Assembly (NCBI GenBank): GCA_902628965.1
Contig: CACOPB010000002.1
Coordinates: 1-64,000, forward strand
Origin: an uncultured Pelagibacteraceae bacterium
GTDB lineage: Bacteria; Pseudomonadota; Alphaproteobacteria; Pelagibacterales; Pelagibacteraceae
DNA: 64,000 nt
Direction of reading: 5' to 3'
The position numbers and the translations under genes are program-made. Every line of letters starts with the position of its first letter. Within the stretch, counting starts at the first letter, position 1. Shown piece by piece: positions 22,921 through 36,357 of this stretch. The notes beneath the pieces were generated by a model. It was given only the letters and a program-made list of their open reading frames with translations, did no database searches and was not told the DNA's origin.

Positions 22921-24876
22921 ATGAAATATCCGATTCTTTTACCAAATATTTTTAATCATCCATTTACTTATGAAAGTAGTTTAAATCTTAAAGTTGGTGA
23001 TTATGTAATGGTACCTTTTGGAAAATTAAAAATTACCGGTGTTGTTTGGGACGAATTTGAAAAAAATAATAATAAAAATTTTAAGACTAAAAATGTAATC
23101 AAGAAATTAGACGTTACTCCGTTAAAAAAAAATACAATAAATTTTTTAAATTGGTTTGCAGAATATAATCTTATCCCAAAGGGTATGGCATTAAAGTTGG
23201 TACTTTTAAGTAGTAATGCGGTAGAAAACAAAGAAACTCAACTTTATCAAATATTTGATAGCAAAATTGAACAAAACTTAATCAAGCTATCTAGTGATCA
23301 AAATAAATCTCTAAAAAAAATGAATATTTCAAATAAAAAATTTAGAGTTCATGTTTTGCAAGGCACAACTGGATCAGGAAAAACTTTAGTTTATTTTGAA
23401 GCATTAAAACCATTGATAGAGAAGGGTTTTCAAGGATTAATTTTATTACCAGAAATAGGTCTAACCAGTCAGTTTGAACAAAAATTTATAGAATATTTTG
23501 GTTTCAAACCTGCGGTTTGGCATTCGGGTATTTCAAAAAAAAAGAAAGAATTAATTTGGAGTGGTGTTTCTAACGGTAAAATAAAAATAATTATTGGTGC
23601 AAGGTCCTCATTATTTTTACCATTTAAAAAATTAGGAATGATAATTGTTGATGAGGAACATGATCAATCATTTAAACAAGATGAAGGTATAACTTATAAT
23701 GCTCGTGATATGGCAATCTCTAGAGCATCTTTTGAAAACGTTCCAATCAATTTGATTACTGCTGTCCCTTCTATAGAAACTTTTGAAAATATTAAAAAAG
23801 GTAAATACGAGGTTTCTAAATTAAATGAAAGATATCAAAACGCAGCATTACCTAATTATGAAATTATTAATTTAAATAATACAAAACTTGAAAAACAGTC
23901 ATGGCTATCAAATAAAATTATTGAAAAAGTTAATTTACATTTAGAAAAAAAAGATCAAGTTTTGTTTTTTTTAAATAGAAGAGGTTTTTCTCCAAATGTT
24001 TTATGTAATAAGTGTTTTACAAGTTTTACATGTCCAAATTGTAGTATCAATCTAGTTTATCATAAAAATAAAAATAACCTGTTATGCCATTACTGTGGAT
24101 ACAAATCTGATCTTAAAAGAAATTGTACAAAAGAAGGTAATTGTGAATTTATTTTTAGTGGTCCTGGTGTTGAGAGAATTTCAGAAGAGGTAAAAAGAAA
24201 ATTTCCTGGAAAAAAAATAGAGATTTTTTCAAGTGACACAATGAATAAAAAAGATTCTAAAGAAAAAATATGTAAAATTATAAATAATGAAACACATATT
24301 TTAGTTGGAACCCAATTAATTTCAAAAGGTTTTCATTTTCCAAGCTTAAATTGCATTGTAGTTGTTGATATTGATCTTTCATCTCAAGGACATGATTTAA
24401 GAGGTGCAGAAAAAAATTTACAGCTTTATCATCAACTTTCAGGACGTGCAGGAAGAACAGGAAAGCCAGCAACCGTATATTTTCAAACTTATGAAAATAA
24501 TACAAAGATGATTTCAGAAATTACAAGTAAAAATCCAGATATTTTTTTAGAAAGAGAACTGGAGATAAGAAAAAAAAATAAACTACCTCCATTTCAAAGG
24601 TTTATTTCTTTAATCTTAACGGGAGATAATGAAATTAAATTAGAAAAAGAAGCTATTAATTTTAAAAATTTTATTGAAAACAAAATAGAAGGAAAAATAT
24701 TAGGGCCGGTGAATGCTCCATTGTTTAGATTAAAGAGAAAATTTAGAATTAGATTTTTAATTAGAGGCTTAAAATCTATGAAACTACAAAGCTCTCTTGC
24801 AAAAATTATTCCAAAATATAAATTTTCTTCTGGAATAAAACTTTCAGTTGATGTCGACCCAATTAACTTCAATTAA
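22921..24876 (+). CDS. priA: primosomal replication-restart helicase
   Basis: 3'-5' DNA helicase that reloads the replisome at collapsed forks. It is 651 residues, shorter than the E. coli protein (732). Walker A is GTTGSGKT (148-155) and Walker B is DEEHD (244-248). Eight zinc-ligand cysteines lie between CNKCFTSFTCPNCS and CHYCGYKSD...NCTKEGNCEF. VGTQLISKGFHFP and HQLSGRAGRTGKP are helicase motifs V and VI. The usual SATPS-like motif III reads TAVPS here. It lies between lpd and the atp operon, as in many alphaproteobacteria. Confidence 0.96.
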   Translation: MKYPILLPNIFNHPFTYESSLNLKVGDYVMVPFGKLKITGVVWDEFEKNNNKNFKTKNVIKKLDVTPLKKNTINFLNWFAEYNLIPKGMALKLVLLSSNAVENKETQLYQIFDSKIEQNLIKLSSDQNKSLKKMNISNKKFRVHVLQGTTGSGKTLVYFEALKPLIEKGFQGLILLPEIGLTSQFEQKFIEYFGFKPAVWHSGISKKKKELIWSGVSNGKIKIIIGARSSLFLPFKKLGMIIVDEEHDQSFKQDEGITYNARDMAISRASFENVPINLITAVPSIETFENIKKGKYEVSKLNERYQNAALPNYEIINLNNTKLEKQSWLSNKIIEKVNLHLEKKDQVLFFLNRRGFSPNVLCNKCFTSFTCPNCSINLVYHKNKNNLLCHYCGYKSDLKRNCTKEGNCEFIFSGPGVERISEEVKRKFPGKKIEIFSSDTMNKKDSKEKICKIINNETHILVGTQLISKGFHFPSLNCIVVVDIDLSSQGHDLRGAEKNLQLYHQLSGRAGRTGKPATVYFQTYENNTKMISEITSKNPDIFLERELEIRKKNKLPPFQRFISLILTGDNEIKLEKEAINFKNFIENKIEGKILGPVNAPLFRLKRKFRIRFLIRGLKSMKLQSSLAKIIPKYKFSSGIKLSVDVDPINFN

Positions 24877-24880
24877 CCGC

Positions 24881-24898
24881 AAAAAAGAGGCCTTTTTT
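24881..24898 (+). terminator. possible weak terminator after priA
   Basis: A 7-bp stem (AAAAAAG pairing with CTTTTTT) around the loop AGGC lies five bases after the priA stop. The T-run could form the U-tail or the stem but not fully both, so this is at best a weak intrinsic terminator. In AT-rich DNA such palindromes can arise by chance. Confidence 0.3.
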
Positions 24899-24911
24899 AC
24901 GAATCCGCTAC

Positions 24912-24940
24912 TTGAAGACATAAGGGTCATATGCTATTTA
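24912..24940 (+). promoter_or_regulatory. candidate promoter of the atpHAGDC operon
   Basis: TTGAAG (24912-24917) and TATTTA (24935-24940) are separated by 17 bases, a reasonable sigma-70-type pair. It lies in the 108-base gap between priA and atpH, the largest gap in the left 38 kb and the logical place for an atp operon promoter. The surrounding 50 bases are clearly richer in GC than the rest of the window. Confidence 0.4.
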
Positions 24941-24984
24941 GGGCGTGATTTATAAATAATCTTCAACATTATAGAGGAACCAAG

Positions 24985-25542
24985 TTGAGTAAAGACACCG
25001 GATTTTCAATAACTTCAGCTGAAAGGTATTCTCTTGCGCTTTTTGAACTTTCAGAGGAAAACAATCTTTTAAGTCAGATCGAAGATCAGTCTTTATCTAT
25101 TCTTAATTTAATTGATCAAAGTAAAGATTTTTCTAATTTAATTAAAGATCCAACCACAAGCCAAGAAGATTTACTTAAAGTAATCAATACAATCTCTGAA
25201 AATAATAAATTTGAGTCTTTATTTAAAAATTTTTTAAGTTTCTTAATTCAAAAAAGACGTTTCTTTTTTATTGAGCGTATACTTAAAAGCTTTATTGAAA
25301 TTTGTTCAAGAAAAAGAGGAGAGCTTAAGGCAGAATTAAAATCAGCAAAATCATTATCAAATGATGAAATTGCAAAAATTACAGAAGAGTTAACAAAAAA
25401 TTTTAGCTCAAAAATAAAATTAAACTACAAACATGACGAAAGTTTAATAGGAGGTTTAGTAGTACAAGTTGGAAGTACTATGGTCGATACCTCAATTAAA
25501 AATAAATTACAACAAATCGAAAATAGAATGATAGAGGCATAA
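24985..25542 (+). CDS. atpH: F1 ATP synthase delta subunit
   Basis: Delta (OSCP-like) subunit linking F1 to the peripheral stalk (185 residues). The C-terminal hallmark LIGGLVVQVGSTMVDTSIKNKLQQIENRM is clear. Translation should start at a TTG: an AGAGGA Shine-Dalgarno (24973-24978) sits six bases upstream, and no ATG lies nearby. It begins an F1-only operon; F0 genes are elsewhere, as is normal in alphaproteobacteria. The atpA start follows the stop with no gap. Confidence 0.95.
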   Translation: MSKDTGFSITSAERYSLALFELSEENNLLSQIEDQSLSILNLIDQSKDFSNLIKDPTTSQEDLLKVINTISENNKFESLFKNFLSFLIQKRRFFFIERILKSFIEICSRKRGELKAELKSAKSLSNDEIAKITEELTKNFSSKIKLNYKHDESLIGGLVVQVGSTMVDTSIKNKLQQIENRMIEA

Positions 25543-27078
25543 ATGGAAATAAATCCTTCAGAAGTTACAAAAATATTAAAAGAACAAATTAAAAATTTTG
25601 GTGATAAAGCGGAAGTCACAGAGGTTGGTCAAGTTTTATCAGTTGGAGACGGTATTGCTAGGATTTATGGTTTGGACAATGTTCAAGCTGGTGAAATGGT
25701 AGAGTTTGCAGATGGTTCAAAAGGTATGGCTCTAAACTTGGAAAGTGAAAACGTTGGTGTCGTAATTTTTGGTGATGATAGAAATGTTAAAGAAGGGGAT
25801 GTAGTAAAAAGAACTGGTAATATTGTTGATACTCCAGTTGGAAAAGAATTATTAGGAAGAGTAGTTGATGGTTTAGGAAATCCTATTGATGGAAAAGGAC
25901 CATTAGATAAAGGTATTAAAAAAAGTAGGGTGGAAGTTAAAGCACCTGGTATTATTCCACGACAATCAGTGAGTGAACCAATGCAAACTGGTCTTAAATC
26001 AATTGATAGTCTAGTTCCGATTGGAAGAGGGCAAAGGGAATTAATTATTGGTGATAGACAAACTGGCAAAACAGCAGTTGCAATAGATGCAATTATTAAT
26101 CAAAAAAAAATCAATGAATCTGGTGATGAAAAACAAAAACTGTACTGTATATACGTTGCAGTTGGACAAAAAAGATCAACAGTAAGACAAATTCAAAAAA
26201 CACTAGAAGAAGCTGGAGCTATGGAATACACAACAATCGTTGCTGCTACTGCATCTGACTCTGCTCCTTTACAATTCTTAGCACCATACACAGGTTGTAC
26301 TATGGGTGAGTATTTTAGAGATAATGGAATGCATGCGTTAATAATTTATGATGATTTGTCTAAACAAGCAGTTGCTTATAGACAAATGTCATTGTTATTA
26401 AGGAGACCCCCGGGACGTGAGGCTTATCCTGGAGATGTATTTTATCTTCATAGTAGATTACTTGAAAGAGCAGCTAAATTAAGTGATGAACATGGTGGTG
26501 GATCACTTACAGCACTGCCAATTATTGAGACACAAGGTGGAGACGTATCCGCGTTCATTCCAACTAACGTTATTTCAATTACAGACGGACAAATTTTCCT
26601 TGAAACAGAACTATTTAACCAAGGTATAAGACCTGCAATTAACGTAGGTTTATCAGTGTCTAGGGTTGGTTCATCAGCTCAAACAAAAGCGATGAAAAAA
26701 GTTTCTGGTTCAATGAAATTAGAGCTAGCACAATACAGAGAAATGGCAGCTTTTGCTCAATTTGGATCTGATTTAGATGCATCTACTCAGCAACTTTTGA
26801 ATAGAGGCTCTAAACTAACTGAACTTTTAAAACAAAAACAATATTCACCCATGACTGTAGCAGAACAAGTCATTTCAGTATTTTGTGGAGTAAAAGGTTA
26901 TCTGGATGATATTGATTTAAAAGACGTTGCTGAATTTGAGAGTAAGATTATTGAAAAATGTAAATCAGATAAGCCTGAAATTATAGAATCAATTTTAAGT
27001 TCAGGAAAACTTGAGGAAGATAAAGAAAAACTACTTGTTGAGGTAATCACCCAATTAAAAGGAAATTTTAAATCTTAA
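25543..27078 (+). CDS. atpA: F1 ATP synthase alpha subunit
   Basis: Non-catalytic nucleotide-binding subunit of F1 (511 residues). Walker A is GDRQTGKT (about 170-177), and [17 protein letters not shown] is the alpha-subunit signature. An ordered beta-barrel, nucleotide-binding and helical C-terminal domain layout is present. It is located between atpH and atpG with short spacing. Confidence 0.98.
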   Translation: MEINPSEVTKILKEQIKNFGDKAEVTEVGQVLSVGDGIARIYGLDNVQAGEMVEFADGSKGMALNLESENVGVVIFGDDRNVKEGDVVKRTGNIVDTPVGKELLGRVVDGLGNPIDGKGPLDKGIKKSRVEVKAPGIIPRQSVSEPMQTGLKSIDSLVPIGRGQRELIIGDRQTGKTAVAIDAIINQKKINESGDEKQKLYCIYVAVGQKRSTVRQIQKTLEEAGAMEYTTIVAATASDSAPLQFLAPYTGCTMGEYFRDNGMHALIIYDDLSKQAVAYRQMSLLLRRPPGREAYPGDVFYLHSRLLERAAKLSDEHGGGSLTALPIIETQGGDVSAFIPTNVISITDGQIFLETELFNQGIRPAINVGLSVSRVGSSAQTKAMKKVSGSMKLELAQYREMAAFAQFGSDLDASTQQLLNRGSKLTELLKQKQYSPMTVAEQVISVFCGVKGYLDDIDLKDVAEFESKIIEKCKSDKPEIIESILSSGKLEEDKEKLLVEVITQLKGNFKS

Positions 27079-27084
27079 TAGTAT

Positions 27085-29377
<2,293 letters not shown>

Positions 29378-29378
<1 letters not shown>

Positions 29379-29770
29379 TGAGCGAAGAGTTTAAAGTTGA
29401 AATAGTAAATCCTGAAAAATCTTTTTTAGTAAAAGATGATGTTTCAGAAGTTGTGGTCCCTGCTTTTGAAGGAGAGATGGGAATATTGAAGGATCATATT
29501 TCTATTATTTCTTTTTTGAAACCTGGGATAATTAAGATTTTATCGAAATCAGGTGATGAAAATTATTATGTTGAAGATGGTATTGTTGAGTTCAAAAATA
29601 ACAATCTATCTATTTTAACAAGTACAATTTTTAATCTTGCTGATATGGATAAATCAAAGCAACAAGATTTACTTAAACAGGCAGAAGGAGAGGCTAATAA
29701 AAAAGATATTAACGATCAATCTAAATATTTAGCAGATCAAAAAGTTGAAGTTTTAAAAACTCTAAATTAA
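29378..29770 (+). CDS. atpC: F1 ATP synthase epsilon subunit
   Basis: Epsilon subunit (130 residues) of the F1 central stalk. The N-terminal beta-sandwich is recognisable in FKVEIVNPEKSFLVKDDVSEVVVPAFEGEMGILKDHI, followed by an ending region that can form the two-helix regulatory domain. Its 3' end overlaps the convergent rppH gene by nine bases, so the operon ends inside a gene on the other strand. Confidence 0.95.
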
Positions 29771-30235
29771 TTTTTTTACTTTTTCTTTAAGTTCTTTGTA
29801 AACATGATGTTTAAAATCAACAACTACATCAGTAATTAAATCTAAGTCAATCCACTTCCAATCCAAAAACTCTGGATTAGATGTATTTATGTTTATTTCA
29901 TTATCATTTCCAATAAATCTCATTAAAAACCATTTTTGTTTTTGACCTTTGTACTTACCTTTCCAAATAATACCTAGTAATCTATCAGGTAAATCATAGG
30001 TTAATGTACCCTCTAGCTCTTTTATAAGTTCTACGCTTTTGATGCTTGTTTCTTCTTCTAGTTCTCTAAATGCAGCTTTTAAATTATCTTCTCCCTCATC
30101 AACACCACCTTGAGGCATTTGCCAAAAATTTTTGGGATTATCAATTCTTTTTGCAACGAATACTTTATTTTGGTTATTCAATAATACTATTCCGACCCCA
30201 CTTCTCAGTGGCAAATCTTTAAAATTTTTATTCAT
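29762..30235 (-). CDS. rppH: RNA pyrophosphohydrolase (Nudix)
   Basis: Removes pyrophosphate from mRNA 5' ends to trigger decay (157 residues). The Nudix box runs from about residue 43 to 65: GGVDEGED, then REL and EEETSI. The N-terminal RSGVGIVLLNNQNKVFVAKR and WQMPQGGVD match RppH/YgdP rather than other Nudix enzymes. It is the last gene of a long minus-strand operon, one base after ctpA, and overlaps atpC tail to tail. Confidence 0.93.
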   Translation of the reverse strand: MNKNFKDLPLRSGVGIVLLNNQNKVFVAKRIDNPKNFWQMPQGGVDEGEDNLKAAFRELEEETSIKSVELIKELEGTLTYDLPDRLLGIIWKGKYKGQKQKWFLMRFIGNDNEININTSNPEFLDWKWIDLDLITDVVVDFKHHVYKELKEKVKKLI

Positions 30236-30236
30236 A

Positions 30237-31376
30237 TTATCCGTTAAGTAATTTAATAGCGTAGTTTAATTGATTATCAGTATCAGTTTTTATTCTAAAA
30301 TCATCACCCTCTTCATTTACTTCTATATCTGGTCTAACACCTACTTCAGAAATAGATTTTCCAGAGGGAAGATAGTATTTTGCAACAGTTAATCTGATAG
30401 CTCCACGATTTTTTAGAGGAATAATTGATTGAACCGAACCTTTACCAAAGCTATTTTCACCAATAATAATTGCTCTTTTGTGATCTTTTAAAGCTCCAGC
30501 AACTATTTCAGATGCAGATGCTGAACCATAATTAATTAAAACCAATAATGTTTTTCCATCAGTAATATCTCCTTTTTTTGCAAACCATTTTCTATTTTCA
30601 GATTTTTTTCTGCTTTTTGTTGAAACTATTTCCCCATTTTCTAGAAAAAAATCTGAGATTTTTATTGCTTGAGATAAAAGACCTCCAGGATTATTTCTTA
30701 AATCTAAAATAAATGAATTTAAGTTTTTATTTTTTTTAAGTTTTTTTATTTGTTTTTCTATTTGATCACTGCTGTTATCATTAAATGAAGTAAGCCTGAG
30801 GTATCCTATACTTTCATCTATAATTTCAGATTTAACAGATTGAACCTGAATAACTTCTCTTATTATATTAAATGTTAACGCCTTTTTTTCACCTCTTCGT
30901 CTTACTGTTAACTCTATTCCGGAACCCACAGGTCCTCTCATTAAATCAACAGCTTCACTTAATGATTTTCCTTGAACCTGAACATCATTTATTTTTACTA
31001 TGTAATCACCAGCTTTTAATCCAGCTCTGGATGCAGGTGTATCATCTATTGGTGAAATTACTTTTACCACACCAGCCTCCATGCTAACCTCAATTCCTAA
31101 TCCACCAAACTCACCACTGGTTTCTGTTTGCATTTCATCAAATATTTTAGGTGACATGTAGGATGAATAAGGATCTAAAGATTGTAAAAGTCCATTGATT
31201 GCAGAGTCCATACTTTCAGATTGGTTGAACTCATCAACATATTCTTTATTAATTTTTTCTAAAACCTCACCAAAGAGATCGATTTTTTTATAAATATCAA
31301 TTTCAGCTGAAATAACTGTTTTATTTAAGCAAAAAATAGAGAAAAAAATTAATAATAAAAATTTAAATTTTTTCAT
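30237..31376 (-). CDS. ctpA: carboxy-terminal processing protease (S41 family, periplasmic)
   Basis: Serine peptidase that trims C-termini of envelope proteins (379 residues). An N-terminal signal sequence (MKKFKFLLLIFFSIFCLNKT, ending near ISA at 24) leads to an S41 cap, a PDZ domain (about 92-160) and the catalytic Ser287/Lys312 dyad in NYGSASASE and SFGKGSVQS. I start it at the ATG at 31376. It forms a four-base ATGA overlap with rsfS and puts the signal peptide at the N-terminus; an upstream in-frame extension to 31412 would bury it. Confidence 0.94.
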   Translation of the reverse strand: MKKFKFLLLIFFSIFCLNKTVISAEIDIYKKIDLFGEVLEKINKEYVDEFNQSESMDSAINGLLQSLDPYSSYMSPKIFDEMQTETSGEFGGLGIEVSMEAGVVKVISPIDDTPASRAGLKAGDYIVKINDVQVQGKSLSEAVDLMRGPVGSGIELTVRRRGEKKALTFNIIREVIQVQSVKSEIIDESIGYLRLTSFNDNSSDQIEKQIKKLKKNKNLNSFILDLRNNPGGLLSQAIKISDFFLENGEIVSTKSRKKSENRKWFAKKGDITDGKTLLVLINYGSASASEIVAGALKDHKRAIIIGENSFGKGSVQSIIPLKNRGAIRLTVAKYYLPSGKSISEVGVRPDIEVNEEGDDFRIKTDTDNQLNYAIKLLNG

Positions 31377-31723
31377 ATCATCACTTTTTCTTTTGGAATT
31401 AGCTCTGACCAAATTTTCTCTAATTCATAAAATTTTCTTTTTTCTGGGTGAAAAATATGAACAATCAAATCAATTCCATCAACAAGTTTCCATTCTCCAC
31501 TTTCTTTACCTTCAATTCTTGAGTCTTTTACACCATTATTTTTAAGTTTTTCTAAAACTTGTTCCGACAAGGATTGGATATGTCTAGATGAAGTTCCACT
31601 TGCTATGATCATGTAATCAGCCATAGAACTTTTGTCTTTAAGATTAATAGTTACAATGTCTTGAGCTTTATTGAGATCTAGTGTGTTAATTACAATTTCT
31701 TTTAAGTCTGAAATTTTGTCCAT
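31373..31723 (-). CDS. rsfS: ribosomal silencing factor
   Basis: Iojap/RsfS family protein (116 residues) that binds ribosomal protein L14 and blocks subunit joining in starved cells. SSMADYMIIASGTSSRHIQSLSEQVLEKLK and GEWKLVDGIDLIVHIFHPEKRKFYELEKIW are diagnostic. It lies between nadD and ctpA, a common bacterial arrangement. Confidence 0.95.
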   Translation of the reverse strand: MDKISDLKEIVINTLDLNKAQDIVTINLKDKSSMADYMIIASGTSSRHIQSLSEQVLEKLKNNGVKDSRIEGKESGEWKLVDGIDLIVHIFHPEKRKFYELEKIWSELIPKEKVMI

Positions 31724-31740
31724 TAATTGATTTTAGATTA

Positions 31741-32262
31741 TCAAATTTTTCTTAATTGAGAAGATGAAATGTTGACTTTATTAAACTCAATAAACTCTAG
31801 ATTGGCTTTACTAAGTTGCTTAAATGTCTTTGATTTTAAAGAATTTTTTTTATACCCATGTCGGTCAAAAACTAGAATATTACTTTTTTGTGAAATTAAT
31901 TTAGATTTATGCCATTTATGAAAATTAATAAGGTTGTCGGCACCCATTAAAAAATAGATTTCAATGTTTTTATCTTTTTTTAAATGATTGATTAAATTTA
32001 TAGTTTTATTTGATTTAATAATTTTTTCATAAAACTTAACCTTAATAAATGAATTTGTACCAATTATTTTTTTACAAAATTTAATTCTGTCAGCAACAGA
32101 TGTCTTGCTCTCTATTTTAAATGGATTTTTTTTTGTAATTGCCCAAATAACTTTTCTGAGTTTAAATCTTTTTTTTGCTTCCTTGGAAATTGCCAAATGT
32201 CCTTTATGAGCAGGATCAAACGATCCACCTAATACACCAATTTTTATTTTTGTTTTATTCAA
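31741..32262 (-). CDS. nadD: nicotinate-nucleotide adenylyltransferase
   Basis: Adenylates nicotinate mononucleotide in NAD synthesis (173 residues). GVLGGSFDPAHKGHLAISKEA contains the nucleotidyltransferase HxGH motif, and ISSSQLRK at the C-terminus is the second ATP-binding signature. The start is a TTG, one base after the proA stop; there is no ATG before the GGSFDP motif. It is slightly short for the family but both signatures are intact. Confidence 0.92.
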   Translation of the reverse strand: MNKTKIKIGVLGGSFDPAHKGHLAISKEAKKRFKLRKVIWAITKKNPFKIESKTSVADRIKFCKKIIGTNSFIKVKFYEKIIKSNKTINLINHLKKDKNIEIYFLMGADNLINFHKWHKSKLISQKSNILVFDRHGYKKNSLKSKTFKQLSKANLEFIEFNKVNISSSQLRKI

Positions 32263-32263
32263 T

Positions 32264-33514
32264 TTAATTTCTTATTTTACCATTACTAGTGATTTCATAT
32301 TTATATGAAATCAATTGATTTAAACCTACAGGACCTCTTGGTGGTAGTGTATTAGTAGAAATTCCAACTTCTCCACCAAATCCAAATTCACCACCATCAG
32401 CAAATTGAGTTGAGGTATTATGCATTGCAATTGAACTTTTAACATTTTTTAAGAAATATTTTGCTGTTTTTTTATTTTTTGTAATGATGGAGTCAGTGTG
32501 CATAGTCCCATATGTATTAATATGCTTAATTGCCTCTTCAGAATTTTTTACAACTTTAACCGATACAATTGATGCCAAATATTCAGTTGACCAATCTTTT
32601 TCTTTTGCAGGATATACTTGACCTCTGTAATAACTCTTCAAAATCTTATCACCAATTATTTTACAACCATTATTTTCAAGTGCCTGCAAAATAGGATTAC
32701 TAAATTTTTTGGCTATATTTTTATGAATAAGAATAGTTTCAGTCGCACCACAAATACTTGTATTTCTTAATTTAGCATTATAGACAACTTCTTTAGCCAT
32801 TTTTAATTCTGCATCTTTATCTATATAAGTATGACAAAGTCCCTCTAAGTGCCCAATTATAGGTACTTTGGATAATTCTAAAACTTTTTTAACTAAATTT
32901 TTTCCACCACGAGGTATGATGACATCGATATATTTTTTCATTTTAGAAAGCATAATATCCACAAGCCTCCTTTGTTTTGAGTCGATAAATTGAATAAAGT
33001 TTTCATCAACTTTATTTTTTTTAAGTGCTTTTCTAAACAACTTAGCTAAAGCTTTATTAGAATTTATAGCCTCAGAGCCTCCTTTCAAAATCACTACATT
33101 TCCAGATTTAAAACAAAGACTAGCAACATCTGAAGTTACATTTGGTCTACTTTCATAAATAACACCAATAACTCCAATTGGTATTGATACTCTTTTTATA
33201 TCCAAACCATTTGGTCTTTTCCATTTGCCTAAAGTGTTATCTATAGGGTCCCTTAATTTAGCTATTTTTAAAATAGAATTTACAATTCCATTTAATTTAT
33301 TTTCATTTAAATGAAGTCTTTTGACTAAGTTCTCTTTTAATCCTTTTTTTTTTGCGTAATTAATATCTTTTGAATTCTGATTGATAATAAATTTTCTTTC
33401 ATTCTTAATTAATTTCGCGTAATCATTTAAGACTTTATTTTTTACTTTAGTTGTAACTTTATATCCACTAGCTTTTCGAGCTTTTATTCCAATTAAATTC
33501 ATATATTTAATCAT
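32264..33514 (-). CDS. proA: gamma-glutamyl phosphate reductase
   Basis: Second step of proline synthesis: reduces glutamyl-5-phosphate with NADPH (416 residues). PIGVIGVIYESRPNVTSDVASLCFKSGN, the catalytic cysteine in NTSICGATET, and HNTSTQFADGGEFGFGGEVGISTN are classic ProA. It directly follows proB with no gap. A second in-frame ATG four codons downstream (33502) is an alternative start; the GGAAA overlapping the proB stop suits the first. Confidence 0.97.
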   Translation of the reverse strand: MIKYMNLIGIKARKASGYKVTTKVKNKVLNDYAKLIKNERKFIINQNSKDINYAKKKGLKENLVKRLHLNENKLNGIVNSILKIAKLRDPIDNTLGKWKRPNGLDIKRVSIPIGVIGVIYESRPNVTSDVASLCFKSGNVVILKGGSEAINSNKALAKLFRKALKKNKVDENFIQFIDSKQRRLVDIMLSKMKKYIDVIIPRGGKNLVKKVLELSKVPIIGHLEGLCHTYIDKDAELKMAKEVVYNAKLRNTSICGATETILIHKNIAKKFSNPILQALENNGCKIIGDKILKSYYRGQVYPAKEKDWSTEYLASIVSVKVVKNSEEAIKHINTYGTMHTDSIITKNKKTAKYFLKNVKSSIAMHNTSTQFADGGEFGFGGEVGISTNTLPPRGPVGLNQLISYKYEITSNGKIRN

Positions 33515-35609
<2,095 letters not shown>

Positions 35610-35625
35610 TTAATTGGTTGTACTA

Positions 35626-35880
35626 TTAATTGGGCTTTACAGAAACAAAAGTTCTATCTGATTTTGATTTTTTAAAAACAACTTTCCCTTTAACAACTGA
35701 AAATATTGAATGATCTTTACCCATACCAACATTTTCACCTGGGAAAATCTTAGTTCCTCTTTGTCTAACAATTATGTTTCCAGGAATTACTGTTTCACCA
35801 CCATACTTTTTTACACCAAGTCTTCTACCGGCACTATCTCGTCCGTTTCGTGATGATCCACCTGCTTTTTTTGTTGCCAT
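35626..35880 (-). CDS. rpmA: 50S ribosomal protein L27
   Basis: L27 (84 residues), whose N-terminus reaches the peptidyl-transferase centre. [20 protein letters not shown] followed by LGVKKYGGE is the canonical N-terminus, with no cleavable leader. [24 protein letters not shown] follows. It lies 14 bases after rplU and upstream of obgE. Confidence 0.97.
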   Translation of the reverse strand: MATKKAGGSSRNGRDSAGRRLGVKKYGGETVIPGNIIVRQRGTKIFPGENVGMGKDHSIFSVVKGKVVFKKSKSDRTFVSVKPN

Positions 35881-35894
35881 AATTTACCTAATAA

Positions 35895-36293
35895 CTATTT
35901 GCTTACTGCTTCCTTAACTTCTTCTTTTTTTGAAGTTTTAGAAATTTTTTCAGCTTCTGATAACACTTTACCATCTTTTGAAAAAATTTTGTTAATTCTT
36001 ATCATAGAATATTGTTGTCTATGCCCATTTTTTCTTCTTGAATTTTGTCTTCTTCTTTTTTTGAAAATTAAAATAGTTCTATTTTTGCTATTTTTAATTA
36101 AATCAGCCTCTACTTTTGCGCCCTCAACATTTGGAGTTCCAATTTCAATTGATTTATCATCACCATATGCCAAGATTTCATTAAACTCTATTTTAGTCTC
36201 AGGTTTAGAGTCTGGTAGTTTTTCAATCTTTAGAATTTCTCCAGATTTTACTTTATACTGTTTTCCACCTGTTTTTATTACTGCGTATGACAT
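35895..36293 (-). CDS. rplU: 50S ribosomal protein L21
   Basis: L21 (132 residues) with the typical start MSYAVIKTGGKQYKVKSG and the FKKRRRQNSRRKNGHRQQYSMIRI rRNA-binding region split over the chain. I place the start at 36293 because the family begins here; an upstream in-frame extension to 36347 would run into the promoter. A lysine/glutamate-rich tail (about 108-132) extends past the usual 103-residue core, as in several alphaproteobacteria. It is the first gene of the rplU-to-rppH operon. Confidence 0.95.
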   Translation of the reverse strand: MSYAVIKTGGKQYKVKSGEILKIEKLPDSKPETKIEFNEILAYGDDKSIEIGTPNVEGAKVEADLIKNSKNRTILIFKKRRRQNSRRKNGHRQQYSMIRINKIFSKDGKVLSEAEKISKTSKKEEVKEAVSK

Positions 36294-36319
36294 AGTATGA
36301 TTTAATTTTAAGTTACCGC

Positions 36320-36347
36320 AATATAGTTGTAGCCAGCCTTTAGTCAA
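36320..36347 (-). promoter_or_regulatory. strong promoter of the rplU operon
   Basis: On the minus strand TTGACT (36347-36342) and TATATT (36325-36320) are spaced by 16 bases, close to the sigma-70 consensus. They fill the 64-base gap between gloB and rplU, and a transcript would start about 20 bases before the rplU ATG. No Shine-Dalgarno sequence is evident in that leader. Confidence 0.6.
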
Positions 36348-36357
36348 GCCGAATTAA

